Shown piece after piece: positions 1 to 6,222 of a stretch of 6,222 nt of DNA. Source of the stretch: an uncultured Sutterella sp. Its GTDB lineage: Bacteria; Pseudomonadota; Gammaproteobacteria; Burkholderiales; Burkholderiaceae_F. How positions within the stretch are numbered: position 1 is the stretch's first letter; the number at the start of each line of letters is the position of its first letter. Where the stretch lies: positions 1 through 6,222 of the forward strand of contig CABUOH010000071.1 in assembly GCA_902493085.1 (NCBI GenBank), given 5' to 3'. Below the pieces are notes generated by a model. That model did not search any database. It was not told the origin of the DNA and saw nothing but the letters and a program-made list of their open reading frames with translations. The position numbers and the translations under genes are program-made.

Positions 1-23
1 AGCAGGTTAATCCCATGGCCGGT

Positions 24-37
24 CCCGCATTCGCGGG
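24..37. other. Small GC-rich inverted repeat in the leader
   Basis: CCCGC (24-28) and GCGGG (33-37) form a perfect 5-bp stem around the four-base loop ATTC. No T-run follows on either strand, so it does not look like a complete intrinsic terminator. It lies directly upstream of a possible -10 element. It could be a weak operator, the remnant of an upstream terminator, or chance in GC-rich DNA. Confidence 0.3.
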
Positions 38-38
38 C

Positions 39-44
39 TATAGT
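39..44 (+). promoter_or_regulatory. Possible -10 element (TATAGT) for the A2M-pbpC unit
   Basis: TATAGT matches the sigma-70 -10 consensus at five of six bases and would start transcription about 28 bases before the ATG at 79. At the usual 16-18 base spacing upstream I see no convincing -35 hexamer, and the only AT-rich stretch (TTAATC, 7-12) is too far away. The promoter may instead lie upstream of the window. Confidence 0.25.
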
Positions 45-67
45 GAAGGAACTTCTGATCCCTTCCG

Positions 68-73
68 AAGGAG
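68..73 (+). promoter_or_regulatory. Ribosome binding site of the A2M gene
   Basis: AAGGAG sits five bases before the ATG at 79. It decides the start. The frame is open back to the first base of the window and has a GTG at 43, but only the ATG at 79 combines a strong Shine-Dalgarno sequence with an immediate signal peptide. Confidence 0.8.
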
Positions 74-78
74 CCCAC

Positions 79-141
79 ATGCGAACCGTCCCGACGCTCA
101 CCCTTTCCGTCCTCGCGATGGCGTCCCTTGAAGCCATGGCC
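79..141 (+). other. Sec signal peptide of the A2M, no lipobox
   Basis: Residues 1-21 have a short n-region with one Arg, a hydrophobic core (about residues 7-17) and an Ala-Met-Ala end that fits signal peptidase I cleavage after Ala21. No cysteine occurs before residue 57, so there is no lipobox. E. coli YfhM, by contrast, is a lipoprotein. The mature protein should be soluble in the periplasm. The n-region is weakly charged and Glu18 near the cleavage site is slightly unusual, so the exact site is uncertain. Confidence 0.7.
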
Positions 142-3100
142 GCGCTCTCGATCTCCGTGCCGCCCGCCTGGCTCAAGGCCGAGGTCTCGCTTCCCGCGCA
201 CAGCCGCTCCCCGCTCGTCGTGAGGCTCTCTCCCGACATGAAGGCCTGCCGGGCCCAATACGGAAAGGAGGCCGCTCAAAAGTGCAGCCGCCGCTTCGGC
301 CTGGCCGCCTCGCGCGTTGCCGGCGTCTCGCTGACCCCCGCACTCGAGGGCGTCTGGCGATGGGAATCCCCGGGCGAACTTGCCTTCACGCCTGAGGACC
401 CCTGGCCCGAACGCACGTCCTTCAAGATCGATCTGTCCGGCCTTAGGCTTCCCTCCGAAACAACGCTCAGCACGCCGAGCGTCGACTTCGCGACGCCGCC
501 TCTTACCATGAACGCAGGGCGCGCCAACTTTTGGATGGACCCCGCCGTCTCGGGCGAACGTGCGCTGACGGTCGACGCCGTTTTCTCTACCGCCGTCACC
601 GACACCAAGGCCTTCGAGGAATCGATCACGATCGAGGTTCCCGAGCAAAGCGGCATTGTCTTCGCAAGCCCCGTCTTCATCTGGAACCACGACCGAACGG
701 GACTCTACGTGAAGCTCCCCGTCAGAACGCTCGGCAAAGCCGCCGACGTCCGCATTGCCTTTCCAAAGGCGGCTGCGGCCTGGACAGCTCAGGACGGCCG
801 TCATCCGGTCGTGAAGCCGGGCTTTGAAAAGGCCGCCGTGAGCTTCACCGTGCCCGCCGCCCACGCCCTCTACAAAATAGGCGAGACCACGCTCAGCCCG
901 CAACGCACCGAAACGCTCGAGCAAGTCTACGAACTGACGCTTCGTCCCTCGCTTCTCACGAAGCCCTCCGACCTTGCGGCAGCGCTTCGCGTCACGGCAC
1001 TTCCAGCACGCATGAACGAAGAAGCCGTCTCGCCCACCGACTGGCGAAGGGCGCCCGCCGTGACGCCCGACGTGCTCAAGCGCGGCGAGCCCGTCTCCGT
1101 GACGATCGGCCAGGATCCCGATGCGCCTTCCGACCGCATCCGCTTCCTTTTGAAGGCAAAGCCGGGCGACTTCCTGCAGCTGAGCCTACCCGAGGGCTTC
1201 GGTCCGGAAAAGCACGCGGTGCTTGACCGGACCTGGTCTACCGTGCTTTCAGCCGCCGATCCGGGCGCAGCCGTCGGCTTCCTGCAGCCGGGCAGCATGA
1301 TGACGCTCTCGGGCGCAAGAACGCTCACGCTCATGGCCGACGGCGTCGAGCGAATCCGTTGGCGCATCGAACGCATCAGGGATCCCTACCTCGCACTCAC
1401 GGCACAGAGCCCGAGGGCTCATGAAACCGTGACGCATGCGGACGCGCTCGCCGAATCGGCCGAAGGCGTCATCCCCGTCGAACCCGGACGGCGCTTTCTT
1501 TCCCTGTCGCTAGACGAGGCGGCGCTCCCGGGCGGCCGTGCCGGACTCTTTCAGATCATGCTCACGGGGGAAAGAAAAGCGAAGGACGGCTCAGGCAGGA
1601 TCGCCTGGACTGCCGCCGCCTCGGCCGCCAAGCGCGTGCTCGTCACCGACACGGCCCTCATCGCCAAAACTGCGCGCGACGGCAGCCACGTCGTCTACGC
1701 GGCGGACCTCGCCCGAGGCGCGCCTGCGTCGGGCCTGCGCGCCGAACTGCTCGGCGCCAACGGCGTGCCGCTTGAAGCCGTCTCGACGGACGCCTCGGGC
1801 GCTGCCCGCTTTGCCACAACGCGAGGTCTCGTGCGTGAAAAGGCGCCCGCCGCAATCGTCGTCACGAACGAAGCCACGGGCGACCTTGCATGGCTCTCGC
1901 TCGCAGACGCCTCGAACATCGATCGTGACCATGACTTCAGCACGGCCGGACGTCTCGTCTCCGAGGACGGCCTCACGGGACTTGTCTTCTCCGAACGCGG
2001 CATCTACCGCCCCGGCGAAACCGTGCATGCGGGCCTCATCGTGAAGACCGCGGACTGGCACGAACTCCCCGCGGGCCTCCCCGTCACGCTCCGCATCACG
2101 GACGCCGCCGGCCGCACGATGCTCGAAACCGCCCCCGCGCTTTCGCCCGAAGGCACGGCCTCAGCCGACTGGACGATCCCGGCGGACGCGCTGCCGGGCG
2201 TCATCCGACTCGATCTCCTCGCAGGGGACGTCGTGCTCTCCACGCACCATGCGGCGATCGGCGACTTCACGCCTGAAGCGATGCGCCTTTCAGCCCGCAT
2301 CGACGGCGCCGCGCCGGGCTGGATGAAGCCCTCGGACCTGCGGGTCGACGCTTCGCTCGCCATGTCCTACGGCGCCGCCGCGGCGGACAAGACAGTGCGG
2401 GGGCGCCTCGTCCTCTCGCCCGCGCGCACCCTCAAGTTCCCCGGCCTTGCCGACTGGAGCTTCGTCGATCCGACGCCCTTTGAGGGCGCGCTTGACGACG
2501 TGAAGGTGAAGGCCGTCCAAACCGACGCATCGGGACATGCTGCGCTCACGCTTCCCTTGAGCAGCGCCGCGGGCACCCTTCAGGGAAAACTCCTTCTCGA
2601 AGGCTTTGAAAACGGCGGCGTCAGAGCGGCAACGGAAAATGTCGACTTTTTAATCTCTCCTGCCGACGTCATGCTCGGCTGGCGCAGACTTGCCGATTCC
2701 ACCCTTCCCAAGGACGGCATCGCAATGCCCGCTTCCGAGGCCTTCTGCTGGATTCGCCGGGATGAGGACCGCACATTCGAATTCCTGCTCGTCGACCGCT
2801 TCCTCAAGCCCTGCGCCGAACGTCCCCTCACCGTCGCCGTCATGGCGCGCAGATCCGTCACGGAACTCGCCGCCGACAGCACCGGACGGTTGCGCTACGA
2901 CGAGCGAAGCCTCGAGCGCCAGCTCTCCGAATCGAGTCTCGTCACAGACGCCAACGGCCGCACGACGGCCGCGCTCGAAACTTCGATGCCCGGCGACTTC
3001 ACCCTCGTCGTGAAGGACGGCGAGGGCCGCATCCTTGCCCGCCTTCCCTACCGGGTTGCAGGCGAAGACCTGCGGCCCGCGCTCGCGGGCGAGCTGCCGT

Positions 3101-4842
3101 CCGCCACTGCGAAGCTCGTCACAAACAAGTCGACTTATGAAGCCGACGAATCCATGCTGGTCGACATAGTCTCTCCCTTCGAGGGACTTGCGCTCGTCAC
3201 GCTTGAAGCCGACCGCGTGCTCGCCGAGCACTGGGTGAAGGTGAAGCCCGGCACGAACAGAGCGCAGATCCGGGTGCCCGAAGACTACAGCGGACGCGCC
3301 TTCGCAAGCGCCTCGCTCGTGCGCGCCTCCAAGGATGCCGCGCGCTTTCTCAAGGCCTACGCCCGCACGACCGAACCCGTTTCGATCAACATGGCGCCCC
3401 GCACCCTCAACATTGCGATTGATGCGCCCGATGCCGTCGCCGATGCACGCGACCTCAAGGTCACCGTGAAGTCCGACGTTCCGGCCCGCGTCTTTCTCTG
3501 GGCGGTCGACACCGGCATTCTGTCTCTGACAGGCTATCGAACGCCTTCGCCCGTTCACGCCCTCCTTGAAGACCGCGCGCTTCAGGTCGACACGCGGCAG
3601 ACGCTCGAGGGCCTCATGCCCGAAGGCATGAAGCTGCCCGGCGAAGCGCCGTTCGGAGGCGGCTTTGCCTCGAAGTCCATGGCCGCCGACGCCATGGCGA
3701 ATCCCTTCCGCCGCACGATGGACCGCGCCGCCGTCTGGTGGGCGGGCAGTCTCGAAACCGATTCGAGCGGCCGCACCGCTACGGTTTTGCTCCCGCCCGA
3801 ATTCAACGGCAGCGTGCGCCTGATGGCCGCAGGCGCCGCCCCGGGCCGCGTCGGCGCCGCCTCAATCGAGACCGCCGTGAGGGCCCCCTTCATTCTCACG
3901 CCGATTCTGCCGGGCTTTGCCGCACCGGGCGACGTCTTCGCGGGCGTCGTCTCCCTCAACGGCGAGGCCCCCTGGAAGGGCGTCCTGACGCTCGGCCTGC
4001 CCGACGCCCTCAAGGCCTCGGTGCTCAGCGCGCCCATCTCGCTTGAGGTGCCCGGAGAAGCCGCCGCGCGCTTTGAAATCACGGCGGGCGCCGTGCGCGG
4101 CGCCGTGCCCGTTGCGGTGACGGCAACCTCGGACAAGGGAGTCTCCCTCGCGCGAACCGCGTCCCTCTCGATCCGCCCGGCCGCCCCGAAAGCCTGCGAC
4201 GTCGCCTGGTCGCCCTTGGGCGACGCAAAGAGCGCAACCGCAACGATCGCCCCGCGGCTTCTGCCCTTCGAAAACAAGACGACGCTTACCCTTTCGACCA
4301 CTCCGCTGCCGCTCGCTCACGGCCTCATGCAAAGCCTTCCGCAGGCCGCATGGCATTCGTCCGACGCGGCGCTGAGCGCGGCCATGCCGTGGGCCCAGCT
4401 CGTCAATGCGCCCGCCGTTGGTCATCCCGATGCCGACGCAGATGCCCGGCGTCGGGATGCGGCCGCCCGCATTCAGAAGGCGCTCGAGACGATCGAGTCG
4501 CAGCTCGCTTGGAACGGCCTCTCGACCTGGCCGTGGAGTGCGCCGAGCCTCATGCAGACCGCCTGGGCGCTTGACTTCGTGCTCACGCTTCGCGAACACG
4601 GCCGCGACGTTCGTCCTGAACTCGTGCACCGGCTCGTCGCATCGCTCGGCAATGCGCTCGACAACCTCACGCCCGAAACGCTCGCCGAAGGCGCACCGCC
4701 GCCTGGGCCCTTGCCCAACTCACCCGTGAAGGCACGCTCGAGGCCGAGCGCATTGAAGCGCTCAGAAATCGAATGGACGCCCGCAAGCTTCCCTGGCGCA
4801 ACGACCCGGCCGCGCTCTACATGGCGTACGCCTACCGCCTGA
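79..4842 (+). CDS. Alpha-2-macroglobulin, N-terminal 82 percent, with frameshifted tail
   Basis: As written, this frame encodes 1,587 residues. The first 1,539 are native and the last 48 (from 4696), a proline-, arginine- and serine-rich tail, are out of frame. Residues 1-21 are a signal peptide. Residues 92-116 hold the VWRW...FTPEDPWP pattern typical of the N-terminal domain of bacterial A2Ms. YRPGE at 643-647 marks the MG domain that precedes the middle of the protein. The bait-region domain starts near 1013 and contains VDTGIL at 1143-1148, a conserved A2M signature. The core A2M domain starts near 1214 with VWW, then LETD and a PPEFNG strand. The TED starts near 1415. Where the family has Cys-x-Glu-Gln, this protein has Ser1427-Ser-Asp-Ala1430, so no thioester can form. 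The family assignment is firm from motif order; exact domain borders are estimates. I give no symbol because the thioester loss resembles YfaS while the pbpC linkage resembles YfhM. Confidence 0.85.
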   Translation: MRTVPTLTLSVLAMASLEAMAALSISVPPAWLKAEVSLPAHSRSPLVVRLSPDMKACRAQYGKEAAQKCSRRFGLAASRVAGVSLTPALEGVWRWESPGELAFTPEDPWPERTSFKIDLSGLRLPSETTLSTPSVDFATPPLTMNAGRANFWMDPAVSGERALTVDAVFSTAVTDTKAFEESITIEVPEQSGIVFASPVFIWNHDRTGLYVKLPVRTLGKAADVRIAFPKAAAAWTAQDGRHPVVKPGFEKAAVSFTVPAAHALYKIGETTLSPQRTETLEQVYELTLRPSLLTKPSDLAAALRVTALPARMNEEAVSPTDWRRAPAVTPDVLKRGEPVSVTIGQDPDAPSDRIRFLLKAKPGDFLQLSLPEGFGPEKHAVLDRTWSTVLSAADPGAAVGFLQPGSMMTLSGARTLTLMADGVERIRWRIERIRDPYLALTAQSPRAHETVTHADALAESAEGVIPVEPGRRFLSLSLDEAALPGGRAGLFQIMLTGERKAKDGSGRIAWTAAASAAKRVLVTDTALIAKTARDGSHVVYAADLARGAPASGLRAELLGANGVPLEAVSTDASGAARFATTRGLVREKAPAAIVVTNEATGDLAWLSLADASNIDRDHDFSTAGRLVSEDGLTGLVFSERGIYRPGETVHAGLIVKTADWHELPAGLPVTLRITDAAGRTMLETAPALSPEGTASADWTIPADALPGVIRLDLLAGDVVLSTHHAAIGDFTPEAMRLSARIDGAAPGWMKPSDLRVDASLAMSYGAAAADKTVRGRLVLSPARTLKFPGLADWSFVDPTPFEGALDDVKVKAVQTDASGHAALTLPLSSAAGTLQGKLLLEGFENGGVRAATENVDFLISPADVMLGWRRLADSTLPKDGIAMPASEAFCWIRRDEDRTFEFLLVDRFLKPCAERPLTVAVMARRSVTELAADSTGRLRYDERSLERQLSESSLVTDANGRTTAALETSMPGDFTLVVKDGEGRILARLPYRVAGEDLRPALAGELPSATAKLVTNKSTYEADESMLVDIVSPFEGLALVTLEADRVLAEHWVKVKPGTNRAQIRVPEDYSGRAFASASLVRASKDAARFLKAYARTTEPVSINMAPRTLNIAIDAPDAVADARDLKVTVKSDVPARVFLWAVDTGILSLTGYRTPSPVHALLEDRALQVDTRQTLEGLMPEGMKLPGEAPFGGGFASKSMAADAMANPFRRTMDRAAVWWAGSLETDSSGRTATVLLPPEFNGSVRLMAAGAAPGRVGAASIETAVRAPFILTPILPGFAAPGDVFAGVVSLNGEAPWKGVLTLGLPDALKASVLSAPISLEVPGEAAARFEITAGAVRGAVPVAVTATSDKGVSLARTASLSIRPAAPKACDVAWSPLGDAKSATATIAPRLLPFENKTTLTLSTTPLPLAHGLMQSLPQAAWHSSDAALSAAMPWAQLVNAPAVGHPDADADARRRDAAARIQKALETIESQLAWNGLSTWPWSAPSLMQTAWALDFVLTLREHGRDVRPELVHRLVASLGNALDNLTPETLAEGAPPPGPLPNSPVKARSRPSALKRSEIEWTPASFPGATTRPRSTWRTPTA
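3586..3723 (+). other. Probable bait segment of the A2M (residues about 1170-1215)
   Basis: Between the VDTGIL-containing bait-region domain and the core A2M domain lies a stretch rich in Met, Gly, Ala and Pro, with a Gly-Gly-Gly run near 1193-1195, a Lys-Ser pair just after it and an Arg-Arg pair near 1211. In A2Ms this is where the exposed bait loop sits, whose cleavage triggers the trapping change of shape. Assignment rests on position and on the flexible, protease-prone composition. Confidence 0.5.
4357..4368 (+). other. Degenerate thioester site (SSDA in place of CxEQ)
   Basis: Aligning on the conserved downstream Ser (1433) and Pro (1437), with the Pro ten residues after the expected Cys, puts Ser1427, Ser1428, Asp1429 and Ala1430 where thioester-type A2Ms have Cys-x-Glu-Gln. 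The preceding Trp-His replaces the usual Tyr-Gly. Cys and Gln, the two residues that make the bond, are both gone. The surrounding helix start is kept, so this is loss of the chemistry and not of the domain. Confidence 0.75.
4684..4704 (+). other. Frameshift site in the A2M thioester-type domain
   Basis: In frame 1 the helical sequence ends in LAEG and turns into APPPGP, which cannot continue a TED helix. In frame 3, from 4695, the protein continues as TAAWALAQLTREG and on to the C-terminus. One base is missing. A simple restoration is GGCCGC for GGCGC at 4690-4694, giving LAEGRTAAWALAQ. No X-XXY-YYZ slippery heptamer lies in the zero frame here, so programmed -1 frameshifting is not supported. 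Confidence 0.85.
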
Positions 4843-5702
4843 TGCGCCTCTCGCATGAAGCGGACGCACTGCAGAAGGAATCCGTCAAGATCGATGTCTC
4901 CAAAGCGGCCGGCGGCGACCTCATGACGATCGGCGGCATTCCCGCCCTGGCGGCCGCCGTGCGGCTTTCGCCCTCGGGCGAAACCTCCGGGCTTCTCCTG
5001 AAGACGCTCAAGAGCCGGCCGATCGAATCGCTCTCCACGCGCGAGCGCGCATTCCTTGCGAGCGCGCTTCTCTCAACACCCGCCGACGGCAGTCTTGAAA
5101 AGAGGCTCAACGCCGTCACTCTTGCCTGCACGTCGCCTGAGCCGAAGCACCGACCCGCCGAATCGCTTCTCAAGGGCGATGGGTTCGTGACGTTGTCGGC
5201 GCCAGGCTGCACCGCCTTCAGCATCTCGTCCGACGCCTCCCTCAAGGGGCTCTTCAGCCAGACGACCGCCGAGGGCTGGCCCGCCGAACCTGCCCAAAAA
5301 GCTGTCGGAAACGGACTTGAAATCGTCAAGCGCCTTCTCAACGACGCGGGCGAGCCCGTCTCGTCGGTCAAGGCGGGGGACGTTGTCACGGTCGAAATCC
5401 GCGCACGCCGCATTTCGGGCTCGGCCGAATCGCCCGTCGTCATCACGGATCTCTTCCCCGGCGGCTTTGCGCCCGCCGCAACGGACGAAAGGCTTGAAGG
5501 GCTTGACGTGCGACAAAGCGTTGTTTCCGAAGATCGGCTCGTGGGCATCTGCATGCTCAACGGCTCCGAATCGACGTTTACCTATCGACTTCGCGCCCAA
5601 ACACAGGGACAATATACGGTGCCGGCCGTTCACGCGGCCGACGGCGCCGATCCGACGATCAAGGCGCACGACAAATCCTCTACCCTCACCGTGACGCCAT
5701 GA
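4695..5702 (+). CDS. Alpha-2-macroglobulin, C-terminal 335 residues in the shifted frame
   Basis: This is the rest of the A2M after the frame change and ends at TGA 5700-5702. It encodes the second half of the helical TED (alternating Ala/Leu-rich helices, including a MAYAYRLMRL helix). A linking domain with Cys1684 and Cys1711 (restored numbering) follows, then the C-terminal MG domain (about 1747-1874). That last domain begins GLEIVKRLLNDAGEPV and carries the VVITDLFPGGF, FTYRLRAQTQGQYTVP and VHAADG strands typical of the final domain of bacterial A2Ms. The first ATG in this frame is at 4773, but no good Shine-Dalgarno sequence precedes it and it would start in the middle of a helix, so separate translation is unlikely. 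It is a continuation of the upstream fragment and not an independent gene. Confidence 0.8.
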   Translation, partial: TAAWALAQLTREGTLEAERIEALRNRMDARKLPWRNDPAALYMAYAYRLMRLSHEADALQKESVKIDVSKAAGGDLMTIGGIPALAAAVRLSPSGETSGLLLKTLKSRPIESLSTRERAFLASALLSTPADGSLEKRLNAVTLACTSPEPKHRPAESLLKGDGFVTLSAPGCTAFSISSDASLKGLFSQTTAEGWPAEPAQKAVGNGLEIVKRLLNDAGEPVSSVKAGDVVTVEIRARRISGSAESPVVITDLFPGGFAPAATDERLEGLDVRQSVVSEDRLVGICMLNGSESTFTYRLRAQTQGQYTVPAVHAADGADPTIKAHDKSSTLTVTP

Positions 5703-5723
5703 CGCGCACGGAACACCCGAAGC

Positions 5724-5727
5724 GGAG
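5724..5727 (+). promoter_or_regulatory. Ribosome binding site of pbpC
   Basis: GGAG stands six bases before the ATG at 5734, inside the 31-base gap after the A2M stop codon. The gap has no terminator-like hairpin and no clear promoter, which supports co-transcription with the A2M gene. Confidence 0.7.
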
Positions 5728-5733
5728 CAACTC

Positions 5734-6222
5734 ATGAGAAGGTTGGCCCGTCTGCTTCTGGCCGCCGCCGTTCTGGCGGCAGCGGCCGGCGGCGGACTCA
5801 TGATCTGGGCAAAGACCCAGCCCAAGCCCGGACTCATTCCCGAAGACACGCACTGGTCCCAGGCCGTCACGGATCGCGACGGCCGGCTTCTTCACCTCAC
5901 ACTCTCCGAAGACGGCGCCTATCGCCTGCCCGTCCTTCAGGGAGCGGTGTCGCGCGAGGCCCTCGACGCAGCCGTGCGCTACGAAGACCGGTTCTTCTAC
6001 TCTCACCCCGGGGTCAACCCCTTCTCAATCGTCCGCGCCGCATGGTCGACCTTCACGGGCCCGCGCCGCATCGGCGGCTCGACCATCACCATGCAGCTCG
6101 CCCGCAGGCTTCAGGGACTCGACACCCGCAGTTGGCGCGGCAAGCTCGAGCAGATGCTCTGGGCGCTGCGCTACGACATGCACTACACCAAGGACGAGAT
6201 CCTCACGGCCTATCTGACCCTG
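5734..6222 (+). CDS. pbpC: Penicillin-binding protein 1C, N-terminal part, cut by the window end
   Basis: PbpC is a bifunctional class A-type penicillin-binding protein anchored in the inner membrane; its periplasmic GT51 domain polymerises lipid II into glycan strands. The 163 codons seen here encode a basic start (MRR), one hydrophobic membrane segment (about residues 7-25) and then the GT51 domain. Motif 1 is EDRFFYSHPGVNP with catalytic Glu84. Motif 2 is GGSTITMQLAR (114-124), where Met120 in place of Gln is typical of PbpC and unlike PBP1a/1b. Motif 3 covers RGKLEQMLWAL (135-145), then KDEILTAYLTL (153-163), where the window ends. Transpeptidase and C-terminal domains would lie beyond. 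The start is set by GGAG at 5724. Position just after an A2M gene supports PbpC over other GT51 proteins. Confidence 0.9.
   Translation, partial: MRRLARLLLAAAVLAAAAGGGLMIWAKTQPKPGLIPEDTHWSQAVTDRDGRLLHLTLSEDGAYRLPVLQGAVSREALDAAVRYEDRFFYSHPGVNPFSIVRAAWSTFTGPRRIGGSTITMQLARRLQGLDTRSWRGKLEQMLWALRYDMHYTKDEILTAYLTL

Larger units (their letters stand above)
79..5702 (+). pseudogene. Alpha-2-macroglobulin family protein, whole locus, interrupted by one frameshift
   Basis: This is the whole A2M locus. Restoring one base near 4690-4697 gives a continuous protein of 1,874 residues, somewhat longer than E. coli YfhM (about 1,650). The domain order is that of large bacterial A2Ms: signal peptide, N-terminal MG-type domains, an MG domain with the YRPGE motif, bait-region domain, core A2M domain, TED and a C-terminal MG domain. 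The product should be a periplasmic protease trap. Apart from the single frame change, I see no further stop or frame break, and the 335 downstream codons still encode recognisable TED and MG sequence. That fits a sequencing or assembly error or a very recent mutation better than an old, decaying pseudogene. The label pseudogene reflects the sequence as given. Confidence 0.75.

Noticed and set aside
43..78. GTG at 43 as the start of the A2M gene
   Set aside because: It would put 12 extra residues, with acidic ones, before the signal peptide and has no good Shine-Dalgarno sequence, whereas the ATG at 79 has AAGGAG at the right distance.
15..131. ATG at 15 as a possible small upstream leader peptide
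   Set aside because: It reads about 38 codons into the A2M gene in another frame, has no Shine-Dalgarno sequence and no recognisable leader features.
7..924. Long minus-strand open frame of about 305 codons
   Set aside because: It lies opposite the A2M gene, has no recognisable domain and a composition rich in Arg, Gly and Asp. Such frames are common on the antisense strand of GC-rich genes.
2498..3246. Two copies of GTGAAGGTGAAG (near 2499 and 3234) as a repeat element
   Set aside because: Both are in-frame Val-Lys-Val-Lys codons in MG-type strands with different flanks, so coincidence of codon choice explains them.
2650..3558. Long minus-strand open frame of about 302 codons
   Set aside because: It mirrors the A2M coding frame, lacks a known motif and has no support for its own start.
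4684..4710. Programmed -1 ribosomal frameshift
   Set aside because: No zero-frame X-XXY-YYZ heptamer lies at the transition. TGGGCCC at 4704-4710 does not fit the pattern and lies after the point where the downstream frame is already needed.
4832..5560. Minus-strand open frame of about 242 codons opposite the A2M C-terminus
   Set aside because: Ser/Arg/Ala-rich antisense shadow; the + strand here encodes clear A2M C-terminal sequence.

Overview
This GC-rich window is almost fully coding on the + strand and carries two linked genes. The first is a bacterial alpha-2-macroglobulin (A2M) of about 1,874 residues if its reading frame is restored. The second is the 5' end of pbpC, encoding penicillin-binding protein 1C, and is cut off by the window edge. 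The A2M + PbpC pair is a known gene pairing in Gram-negative bacteria. Strong GC bias at third codon positions, the non-lipidated A2M and the PbpC motif variants suggest a proteobacterium, perhaps of the Burkholderiales (Sutterella-like). That placement is an impression and is not proven here.

Layout: positions 1-78 are a short leader with a small GC-rich hairpin, a possible -10 element and a good Shine-Dalgarno sequence. The A2M gene spans 79-5702. It encodes a Sec signal peptide, several macroglobulin (MG) domains, a bait-region domain, the core A2M domain, a helical thioester-type domain (TED) and a C-terminal MG domain. The frame changes once, near 4690-4697, inside the TED: the first 1,539 codons are in frame 1 and the last 335 in frame 3. 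As written, the sequence therefore gives a 1,587-residue product truncated in the TED. After a 31-base gap with its own Shine-Dalgarno sequence, pbpC starts at 5734 and runs off the end after 163 codons, covering the N-terminal anchor and most of the glycosyltransferase (GT51) motifs.

How the genes fit together: bacterial A2Ms are thought to trap proteases that enter the periplasm, and PbpC polymerises peptidoglycan, so the pair is usually read as a defence-and-repair module for the envelope. Two features depart from the classical PbpC-linked E. coli protein YfhM. The Cys-x-Glu-Gln thioester motif is replaced by Ser-Ser-Asp-Ala, and the signal peptide lacks a lipobox. If functional, this protein should be a soluble periplasmic trap that does not link covalently to its target. 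I see no RNA gene, CRISPR array, insertion sequence or entirely new system here.
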